From assembly GCA_937884685.1 (NCBI GenBank), contig CAKZYM010000260.1, forward strand, positions 1 to 9,163: a stretch of 9,163 bases of DNA, read 5' to 3'. Below the pieces are notes generated by a model. It made no database searches. It saw only the letters and a program-made list of their open reading frames with translations, and had not been told where the DNA came from. The DNA comes from an uncultured Calothrix sp. (GTDB taxonomy: Bacteria > Cyanobacteriota > Cyanobacteriia > Cyanobacteriales > Nostocaceae). Below are positions 1 through 5,539 of the stretch, one piece after another. The translations under genes were made by a program, and so were the position numbers. How positions within the stretch are numbered: the stretch's first letter is position 1; each line of letters starts with the position of its first letter.

Positions 1-78
1 CATTTTTGTCCAGGTGTGTTGCAGTGCAATTTCTCTTGCATTTCGACCCATTTTGATTCTTAAGTCAGGATTGACGGT
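1..78 (-). pseudogene. In-frame continuation of the GT4 gene beyond its amber stop
   Basis: Reading on from the TAG (81-79) in the same frame gives 26 open codons to the window edge. They encode T-V-N-P-D-L-R-I-K-M-G, then R-N-A-R-E-I-A and finally H-T-W-T-K-M. This is the usual closing helix of GT4 enzymes (N-P-x-L-R-x-x-M-G, A-R-x-x-A, then a conserved Trp). No base is gained or lost, so the lesion is a single stop codon replacing what family alignments usually show as Leu or another hydrophobic residue (TTG to TAG is one change). The gene's true end lies outside the window. Alternatives are a sequencing error or amber readthrough. The homology of the tail is very likely; the cause is open. 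Confidence 0.8.
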
Positions 79-1107
79 CTATTTTTGCATTGCTTCTGTT
101 AAAGCTTGCCTGTCATTTGGGTCTGACACAACTATTACTGCTTCGGGGGTAATTAGAGGAGCAGCACCGGTACAGCTTGCGGTAATTACTGGTAGTCCTG
201 TTGCCATTGCTTCTATAATTACCAAACCAAAGGGTTCGTAACGTGAAGGAAATACAAAGAAATCTACAATTTTCATTAAAGAAGGGACATCCCGTCTGAA
301 TCCGAGAAAATGCACTCGGTCGCTAATTCCCAGAGATTTCGCTAGCTGCGGATAGGGGCTACCATCGGTTACACCTACCACCGCTAAATGTAAATCTGGA
401 ACTTCCACCAAGGCTTTTAGCACTGTGTCTAAATTTTTTCTTGGTAGCCGAATATCTCCAGCAAACATTGCTAGGGGAACCCCGTCGGGTAAATTCCACG
501 TTTGACGACTACCACCGTGACCCGGTGAAAACTCTTCAATATCTACCCCGTTACTAATGACTTTAATAGCTTCTTGAGGTACGTTAATTTCTCGTAAATC
601 TTCAGCTACTTTATCAGAAACTGCAACTACTACTTTTGCACTATCAAAAGCTTGCTTTTCCCAATGCGTATTCAGTTTTGTATACAACCACTGATATGAA
701 TTATATAAAGCAAGATATGGATTAAGAATAGTTTTTTTATTAGCAGATGTCGCTTCCAAACTTGAAAACTTTAACCAAGAATTATGAACAAAATGTACTG
801 CATTCGCATCTGATTTTGCCCAGGTGATAGCACCATTCGCTTTGATTAAATCAAGTTGATGGCGATGTTTTCTCAACCAACTGCTGCTTTTGAAAGCAAA
901 CATCATATTCCGCATTAGCTCTGTTGGCACTTTTGCAGAAATCGGAATCCAATTAACAAAAGAGTGTTGCTCTAATTCCGGAGAGATTTTACTTGCTAAA
1001 ACTGTTACATGATGGCCGCGACGAATTGCTTCACAAGCAACTTCATAGTTTACCCTTCCCTGACCATCACCTTTGATTAAACTGTGAGTAACAATGCAAA
1101 GCTTCAC
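79..1107 (-). CDS. Glycosyltransferase family 4 (GT-B fold), cut short by an in-frame amber stop
   Basis: Predicted retaining GT4 enzyme that moves a sugar from a nucleotide-sugar donor to a growing lipid-linked glycan at the cytoplasmic face of the inner membrane. The N-terminal acceptor domain starts with K-L-C-I-V-T-H and a glycine-rich G-D-G-Q-G-R loop (residues 13-18). The C-terminal donor domain holds F-A-G-D-I-R (215-220) and R-K-N (223-225), a phosphate-binding region, and the E-x7-E motif E291-P-F-G...E299. The start is GTG at 1107; an in-frame TAG five codons upstream excludes a longer form, and the Shine-Dalgarno match is weak. The readable product is 342 aa, short for GT4 (about 380-400). 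It stops just before the final helices, which are encoded in the same frame beyond the TAG (see 1-78). It lies 73 bp downstream of a GT2 gene on the same strand. Family call is firm; sugar specificity is unknown. Confidence 0.9.
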   Translation of the reverse strand: MKLCIVTHSLIKGDGQGRVNYEVACEAIRRGHHVTVLASKISPELEQHSFVNWIPISAKVPTELMRNMMFAFKSSSWLRKHRHQLDLIKANGAITWAKSDANAVHFVHNSWLKFSSLEATSANKKTILNPYLALYNSYQWLYTKLNTHWEKQAFDSAKVVVAVSDKVAEDLREINVPQEAIKVISNGVDIEEFSPGHGGSRQTWNLPDGVPLAMFAGDIRLPRKNLDTVLKALVEVPDLHLAVVGVTDGSPYPQLAKSLGISDRVHFLGFRRDVPSLMKIVDFFVFPSRYEPFGLVIIEAMATGLPVITASCTGAAPLITPEAVIVVSDPNDRQALTEAMQK

Positions 1108-1165
1108 GATACTATCAGCCTGCTATAATATGAATAAATATTCAATAAACAAAATCAATAATTAA

Positions 1166-1200
1166 CATCAATAACTTAAATTAAGAAACAATTATTGATG
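1166..1200 (-). other. AT-rich hairpin spanning the GT2 stop codon
   Basis: A perfect 9-bp inverted repeat, CATCAATAA (1166-1174) and TTATTGATG (1192-1200), encloses an inner palindrome CTTAA-A-TTAAG (1175-1185) that overlaps the TAA stop of the upstream GT2 gene (1183-1181). On the minus strand it is followed by a T-rich run toward the GT4 gene. It could be a weak terminator or an mRNA-stabilising hairpin, but the stem is almost pure A/T, so the call is tentative. Confidence 0.3.
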
Positions 1201-2092
1201 AAACTGCTTCCGATTGAGAAACATCTTTTTGTTGCCATAATAAATTAATCCGAGAACGACGAATAATTTCTGGCCAAGCTTGAATTGCTCCTCGCTTTAG
1301 TAAATATCCACTCATATGAACAAAATATATTGCTAAAAATGCCAGTAACTTAATAGGATTAGGAAACAGATTTTTATACCGTTTAATCCCAACATAAAGT
1401 CTAGCTGCTTCTATATGTAATTCATAATTACTTACACCACCAATTCCAGGTGCATCAAGTACGCTATCGGTGCTTTTTTCATTCACTCTTAATTCAGGAC
1501 AAGATACAATTTTGTAATCGTATTTAATGGCTCTTAAGCAAAGTTCTGCATCTTCATAGCCAAAAAAGATATCTTCATCCCACTGCTCTTGAGAGAAAAA
1601 CTGTCTGGGAAATAATGCTGCATGAATTACTACTGTTTCAGGAGTACCTTCGGTAGCACAAAAGTATCCTCGAAAAGATAATTTAGATGGGAGCAGTTTC
1701 TGTCCTTGAGTACTGGTACTAGCACCAGTAAGAATAGTATATTTCCTTTGCTCGCTTGGTATCTGAGAATATCTCTCAACAGCATTAGCAATAAAATCAG
1801 GTTCGACACAAATATCATCATCAACAAAAGCCACAAAATCTGTTTCTAAGGCTGAAGTTGCATTAACTGCGTTATTTCTATTTGCACAAACACCGCATTT
1901 CGGGCCGGTAATATAAGTTGTCCCCGGATATTTTTTTACAATTTCTTGATTAGCTTCCTGTACTTCAATTTGCTGAGAATCATCAGAAACAACCACCGAA
2001 TGGGGTTTAACTGAAGAATTCCATAAAGCTTTTAAGCAATCATTAAGTTTTTCCGAACGATTTCTGGTTGTTATACAAGCTGCAATACGCAT
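1181..2092 (-). CDS. Glycosyltransferase family 2 (GT-A fold)
   Basis: Predicted inverting GT2 enzyme, probably adding one sugar to the polysaccharide repeat unit at the cytoplasmic membrane. The 303-aa product starts with A-A-C-I-T-T-R-N-R, the typical nucleotide-binding beta strand. S-D-D at 36-38 and the metal-binding D-D-D at 91-93 (in F-V-A-F-V-D-D-D) follow. The acceptor-side motif is G-Y-E-D (178-181), where the acidic residue is the likely catalytic base. A hydrophobic stretch near 246-265 and a basic tail suggest peripheral membrane attachment. The ATG at 2092 has a good Shine-Dalgarno, AGGAAGG, 9 nt upstream (in 2102-2109), one of the few clear ones here. It is separated by 197 bp from the GT2 gene upstream and 73 bp from the GT4 gene downstream. 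Its N-terminus (C-I-T-T-R-N-R) and G-Y-E-D motif set it apart from the two other GT2 proteins. Donor and acceptor unknown. Confidence 0.92.
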   Translation of the reverse strand: MRIAACITTRNRSEKLNDCLKALWNSSVKPHSVVVSDDSQQIEVQEANQEIVKKYPGTTYITGPKCGVCANRNNAVNATSALETDFVAFVDDDICVEPDFIANAVERYSQIPSEQRKYTILTGASTSTQGQKLLPSKLSFRGYFCATEGTPETVVIHAALFPRQFFSQEQWDEDIFFGYEDAELCLRAIKYDYKIVSCPELRVNEKSTDSVLDAPGIGGVSNYELHIEAARLYVGIKRYKNLFPNPIKLLAFLAIYFVHMSGYLLKRGAIQAWPEIIRRSRINLLWQQKDVSQSEAVSSIIVS

Positions 2093-2289
2093 AGTTCAAT
2101 ACCTTCCTCGATTTTGAAATAATTAAGATAATTTTGATTCCCAAGTATTTGTCTGTAGATGACTGAAAATTATTAGATTTTGAATTAGATTTTGGAGATG
2201 ATAAACGACTTAAAATTCTTAAAAGTAGCTATAATTAAACAAAATCTAAAATCTTTAATCCAAACCCTTCAGAGTTAAAAGATTAGTGG
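2093..2289. other. Intergenic spacer with an imperfect inverted repeat
   Basis: AT-rich spacer between two co-directional GT2 genes. AGATTTTG (2187-2194) pairs with CAAAATCT (2240-2247), and AGATTTT (2175-2181) pairs with AAAATCT (2248-2254), leaving a 5-nt bulge on one side and a 45-nt loop. No T-run follows, so it does not look like an intrinsic terminator. No ORF or confident promoter is seen; it may only be a long UTR inside one operon. Confidence 0.35.
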
Positions 2290-3264
2290 CTAAAATTTAG
2301 CGGCAATTCTAGGAGGAACAAAGCTGACTATTAAGGCAGCTATTGTCCGCAAGCTAAAGTGTCTTTTTAAAGCATCCCAAAAACGAGTTCGAGCTTCTTG
2401 TAAATTTTCACCTCGCATCAAACCAATTCCTAAACTTGTACAAATATGTCCCCATTTTTTTTCAAAATAAGGATAAAGTTCTGCTAATTGCTCATCTTTC
2501 ATAAACTGCTCATAGCAGAAAAGGTCAGATTTTGCTTTACGGATTTTTGCTTGAAAATTCCGTCTCCCACTTTGCATAGTGTCTGTATTTTCGTGTTCGC
2601 GATATCTGGTCAATTTATCGGGACAATAATAAGCCCCCAAACCAGAACGACAGCACAGATAATTTAAATAAATATCCCACGAACCACCAACTTCGGGTGG
2701 AATGCTATCCCAATCAATAATCTCTCTACGAATTACAGCAGCAGTTGCAGTGGAAACAGCTCTATCTATTAAGCTCAATTTATAAAAGGGTTGGTATGTC
2801 CCTTCTTGTAAATTTGTCCGCTTATAAAAACGCGAACACTTTTCTGTCGCAGCAGCATCAATCGCACCATTTCCATCAATAATGTAGTGGTCGCAGAAAG
2901 CTAAAGCTAAATTGGAATTTGCTTCTAATGCAGGCACAAGTTTAGCTAAAAAGTCTTTTTCCCATAAATCATCATCTAGCAAACTAGCGACATATTTACC
3001 TCTAGCTTTTTTAAAAGCATTCATCGTATTTGGGAACATTCCCAGATTACTTTGGTTGCGAGAAAAGCGAATTCTAGAATCTTCAAAAGAGTTAACTATT
3101 AATTCCGGATTTTCAGGGCTGCAATTATCAGAAACAATAATCTCTATATTTTGATATGTTTGTTGAACCGCACTTTCCAGGGCTAATTTTAAATATTCAG
3201 GACGATTATAAGTAGGAGTTATAATACTAACTAAAGGTTGATTTTGTGGATTATTTTCGGCCAT
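2290..3264 (-). CDS. Glycosyltransferase family 2 (GT-A fold)
   Basis: Predicted GT2 enzyme of 324 aa for polysaccharide assembly. V-S-I-I-T-P-T-Y-N-R (12-21) is the classic opening strand. The donor-binding acidic residues are S-D-N (45-47) and the DxD equivalent is L-D-D-D (96-99). S-W-D (195-197) and a R-Y-R-E-H-E segment (220-225) fall in the acceptor half, as in many EPS glycosyltransferases. The C-terminal 60 residues are amphipathic, ending in a hydrophobic stretch (about 305-318), probably for membrane contact. The start is ATG at 3264, only 4 bp after the TAA of the preceding GT2 gene, so the two are almost certainly co-transcribed and perhaps translationally coupled. The two proteins share architecture but differ clearly in sequence, so they probably make different linkages. 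Sugar specificity cannot be read from the sequence. Confidence 0.93.
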   Translation of the reverse strand: MAENNPQNQPLVSIITPTYNRPEYLKLALESAVQQTYQNIEIIVSDNCSPENPELIVNSFEDSRIRFSRNQSNLGMFPNTMNAFKKARGKYVASLLDDDLWEKDFLAKLVPALEANSNLALAFCDHYIIDGNGAIDAAATEKCSRFYKRTNLQEGTYQPFYKLSLIDRAVSTATAAVIRREIIDWDSIPPEVGGSWDIYLNYLCCRSGLGAYYCPDKLTRYREHENTDTMQSGRRNFQAKIRKAKSDLFCYEQFMKDEQLAELYPYFEKKWGHICTSLGIGLMRGENLQEARTRFWDALKRHFSLRTIAALIVSFVPPRIAAKF

Positions 3265-3268
3265 AAAT

Positions 3269-4306
3269 TTACATCTCGAGACTTTCTCTATACCCGCCGG
3301 ATTTTAACACTTTTTTGCCAAGACTAATCGTTCTATTCCACAAAAATATCCGACTAGCCGACCGAACCACTTTCGGAGATTTACTATAGTTTAATGCCGT
3401 TTTTAGCTGAACCATACCTTCAGAAATATCACCTTTCTGGATTAAAGCATTTGCTGATTCTAAAGCTAGAAAAGCACAATTTTGCTTCACAGTTCGAGCA
3501 AGCTTAGAATTGACTCCGTTAGGAAAATAGGATTGTAAAATAGTTTCTACAGTATTATAATTTTCCTCAATAAAAATATCGCTTTTGGCGTTAACATTGT
3601 TTGCAGATTCTAAATGTACTCGCCACATTGCCAAGGGTTCAGCTTCAAACCACATTGGATAATTAGCAAAAATTCTCACCCACATCTCCCAATCTGCACT
3701 AATTCCGCAGCGTCGGTCAAATCCTCCGAGGTTCTCATAAACCTCACGTCGTACTACCGCAAGAGAAGGTACGGAAATACAGCAAAGCTCGGCAATTCTA
3801 TGCAGCCAATCTTGAGGTAAAATACCGCTCGATGGCATTTCAAAATCGGACAAACCCTGCCATGTATTGTTTTTATCAATTAAAATGCTTCGACAAAAAG
3901 CAGCACCAACTTCTGGGTTCTCCTCGAAAGGTAGCGCCATTTTTTCATAAAAACCCTCCCTGACACAATCATCGCTACATAATAAATGAATTAACTTTCC
4001 CCGAGATAATTCAAAACAGGTTTGAAAATTATTCATTAAGCCTACATTGTATGGCTGACGATGAAACTCTACACGTTCCCCAGCTAGCTCTTTTACAACG
4101 GCTTCTGGGTCACCTTCTGTAGAATTATTATCAACAACCACAATCTGCATCTTCTCTGCACCTGGGTCTTGAGCCAATACGCTTTTCAATGTGTACCGTA
4201 GATATTCAGTACAGTTATAGGTCGGAATCATTACAGACCAAAGCGGGCGCTCTATCTCTTCTGAAAGAGGTAAAATTATTGGACGATAAGGATTTAAATC
4301 ATTCAT
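3269..4306 (-). CDS. Glycosyltransferase family 2 (GT-A fold), first gene of the GT cluster
   Basis: Predicted GT2 enzyme of 345 aa. Counted from the chosen ATG (4306), the first strand is W-S-V-M-I-P-T-Y-N (23-31). Acidic donor-site residues are V-D-N (58-60), the DxD equivalent is S-D-D (111-113), and the catalytic-side motif is A-D-W-E-M-W (204-209), followed by the M-W-R-V-H segment (about 227-231) usual in this subfamily. The C-terminal 80 residues are helical and basic. A TTG at 4312 would add two residues and lies 7 nt after an AGG; the ATG is preferred because it is the stronger codon, but the Shine-Dalgarno evidence does not settle it. It leads a tight pair with the next GT2 gene (4-bp gap). 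A 1.2-kb repeat-containing gap and a terminator separate it from the hepA-like gene upstream, so it probably has its own promoter. Confidence 0.92.
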   Translation of the reverse strand: MNDLNPYRPIILPLSEEIERPLWSVMIPTYNCTEYLRYTLKSVLAQDPGAEKMQIVVVDNNSTEGDPEAVVKELAGERVEFHRQPYNVGLMNNFQTCFELSRGKLIHLLCSDDCVREGFYEKMALPFEENPEVGAAFCRSILIDKNNTWQGLSDFEMPSSGILPQDWLHRIAELCCISVPSLAVVRREVYENLGGFDRRCGISADWEMWVRIFANYPMWFEAEPLAMWRVHLESANNVNAKSDIFIEENYNTVETILQSYFPNGVNSKLARTVKQNCAFLALESANALIQKGDISEGMVQLKTALNYSKSPKVVRSASRIFLWNRTISLGKKVLKSGGYRESLEM

Positions 4307-4394
4307 AGTCAATATTTAGCCTGCGGTCGGCACAATCAATTTTTAACTTGAGCATTTTGTACTGCAATACAAGCTTTTTGCTGAAACTAAACAA

Positions 4395-4436
4395 TACTTA
4401 GATGAATCAGTTATTTTTACACTGATTACCTAAGTA
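4395..4436. other. Strong hairpin upstream of the GT cluster
   Basis: TACTTAG (4395-4401) pairs with CTAAGTA (4430-4436), and inside it AATCAGT (4405-4411) pairs with ACTGATT (4421-4427), with a 3/2-nt internal loop and a 9-nt terminal loop. This gives 14 bp of perfect pairing about 90 bp upstream of the first GT2 start. There is no clean T-run on either side, so it resembles a 5'-UTR structure or an operator rather than a terminator. The structure is plainly in the sequence; its role is not known. Confidence 0.55.
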
Positions 4437-5080
4437 AGAAATTGATTTGCTGATAATTGCTGTGTGTATCTTTTCAATAGGTTATATCAAAATATATATA
4501 TCTTAGGCGAGAGGTTTTACGTGATTTTTTGGAATTAAAATCTTATGGATAATATTCTTTATGAAAGCTTTAAATTAGGGTTCGGTAATTACAAATATCT
4601 ATTTGTAGTACGTAATTTTAAATATTATGTTTTCAATAAATAAGAATTCTCAAACATGATGATGAAATTACTAAGCATCGCTGGGTTATGTAATCCTAAC
4701 TGGAATAATGGTATTCAGGCTATGTTTCGCATCTAGCACCGATAAATCAAAAAATTATAAAAAGCTGATAGAAAATGTACAATTTTTACAAAAAAATGGA
4801 CATTACTATACCACTAAAATTTATCATGCAGTTTAGTCGCAATTTGATTAAAAAATATTATATTTGCTTGAGTTAATTGACCGCAATGCAGTTTTCTGCA
4901 ATAAAAATTACTGCTTCGCCACAAGTTTATGCTAATTAAATAAATTAACAATAGGGTACAGCAAAAAAATATCAGGGAGCAGAGAAAAACAGATATTAGT
5001 GAATAATTCAAGCTAGCTGATGTAGTATTTTATGCCAAAGAATCATACCAAATTATCAACATATCAGCTGAAGTTAATTC
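4437..5080. other. AT-rich intergenic DNA, no firm gene
   Basis: About 640 bp with no convincing gene. It contains a short hairpin, TGCAG-TTTT-CTGCA (about 4889-4902), and on the plus strand a 26-codon reading frame from ATG at 4656 to TAG at 4736 whose start (M-K-L-L-S-I-A-G) looks like the first strand of a glycosyltransferase. That frame may be a degraded relic, as further stops follow. A 65-codon minus-strand frame (5011-4814) begins with TTG and contains no ATG; it is probably chance. Confidence 0.5.
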
Positions 5081-5084
5081 GCAA

Positions 5085-5111
5085 GTTGGGTTAAGTGAAG
5101 CGCAACCCAAC
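5085..5111. repeat. GTTGGGTT/AACCCAAC hairpin
   Basis: GTTGGGTT (5085-5092) and AACCCAAC (5104-5111) form a perfect 8-bp stem with an 11-nt loop, followed by CTAC. It is the same motif as in the repeat at 5304-5371 and resembles the short dispersed palindromes common in filamentous cyanobacterial genomes. It lies just outside the first MITE-like element. Confidence 0.6.
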
Positions 5112-5121
5112 CTACAAATAC

Positions 5122-5249
5122 CATTAATTTTGCGGGGTCCTCAGGGTTTATAAAAAAAACCGCAGAGGACGCGGAGGACGCAGAGGAAAGAGGTTTTAGA
5201 GGATTGTCGGATTTTCAATAAAATTGATTTTTACCCCTCATAATTAATG
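5122..5249. repeat. MITE-like element 1, with terminal inverted repeats
   Basis: The left end CATTAATTTTG plus CGGGGT (5122-5138) is inverted at the right end as ACCCCT plus CATAATTAATG (5233-5249), matching at 15 of 17 positions. The 128-bp interior has no ORF and holds the 9-bp tandem repeats at 5161-5187. The same terminal motif bounds a second element of 129 bp (5274-5402) immediately downstream, which is the main reason to treat this as a defined repeat. No transposase is present and no clear target duplication is seen, so a non-autonomous MITE is an inference. Confidence 0.5.
5161..5187. repeat. Three tandem copies of a 9-bp unit
   Basis: CGCAGAGGA, CGCGGAGGA and CGCAGAGGA follow one another exactly, with one difference in the middle copy, then a partial AAGAGG. 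Purine-rich short tandem repeats of this kind are typical of heterocystous cyanobacterial intergenic DNA. Copy number is often variable between strains. Confidence 0.75.
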
Positions 5250-5259
5250 TGGTCTAGTA

Positions 5260-5416
5260 CTAGTACCCCACCACATTAATTTTGCAGGGTTAAGAAGTAA
5301 CTCCGTAGGTTGGGTTAAGGGTCGCTAACCCAACTCGGGTGTTGGGTTTCATGACTTCAACCCAACCTACGATAAAAGCTTACTTACCCATCAAAATTAA
5401 TGTGGTGAACTACTAG
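5260..5416. repeat. MITE-like element 2, 25-bp imperfect terminal inverted repeats
   Basis: The left arm (5260-5284) and right arm (5392-5416) match at 22 of 25 positions: CTAGTA at the outer edge, three mismatched bases, then a perfect 16-bp CACCACATTAATTTTG. The interior is non-coding and nearly filled by the nested GTTGGGTT palindrome (5304-5371). The outer CTAG and the self-complementary CTAGTACTAG at 5254-5263 may mark the junction with element 1. It sits between the hepA-like terminator and the glycosyltransferase genes. Non-autonomous mobility is inferred. Confidence 0.6.
5304..5371. repeat. Nested palindrome of GTTGGGTT hairpins
   Basis: An outer 13-bp perfect inverted repeat, CGTAGGTTGGGTT (5304-5316) and AACCCAACCTACG (5359-5371), contains two alternative inner hairpins: GTTGGGTTA/TAACCCAAC (5309-5317/5326-5334, 8-nt loop) and GTTGGGTT/AACCCAAC (5341-5348/5359-5366, 10-nt loop). 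One long stem or two short ones could therefore form. It sits inside MITE-like element 2. Confidence 0.7.
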
Positions 5417-5484
5417 CATAAATATCTCACTAGGACATCAGAAACCAGGAATAGAACCACTCATACAAGATTTGATTTTTTTCA

Positions 5485-5513
5485 ATAAAAATAAGGCTTG
5501 TCTGTGACAAGCC
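5485..5513 (-). terminator. Intrinsic terminator of the hepA-like gene
   Basis: On the minus strand GGCTTGTC, loop ACA, GACAAGCC forms a perfect 8-bp stem (5513-5495) followed by TTATTTTTATT. It starts 27 bp after the TAA of the ABC transporter gene. This is a standard rho-independent terminator and implies that the glycosyltransferase genes downstream need their own promoter or readthrough. Confidence 0.85.
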
Positions 5514-5539
5514 CCAAAAAGAATTTTTCTATAAGACGA

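Noticed and set aside
14..241. Plus-strand reading frame opposite the GT4 gene
   Set aside because: Antisense shadow of a clear GT4 coding region; no family features.
1630..1836. Minus-strand frame inside the GT2 gene at 1181-2092
   Set aside because: Out-of-frame shadow overlapping the DDD motif region of a real gene.
2912..3154. Plus-strand frame opposite a GT2 gene
   Set aside because: Antisense shadow of conserved coding sequence.
3614..3820. Plus-strand frame opposite the first GT2 gene
   Set aside because: Antisense shadow; the minus-strand frame carries the A-D-W-E-M-W motif.
4754..4782. Minus-strand TATAAT with TTGTAC 17 bp upstream as a GT-cluster promoter
   Set aside because: The -35 matches at only three positions and the site is about 450 bp from the gene; AT-rich DNA gives such matches by chance.
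4814..5011. 65-codon minus-strand reading frame with a hydrophobic N-terminus
   Set aside because: It needs a TTG start, has no internal ATG and no Shine-Dalgarno, and its hydrophobicity follows from AT-rich DNA.
5081..5416. CRISPR array
   Set aside because: The repeats are inverted and palindromic with no regular repeat-spacer pattern.
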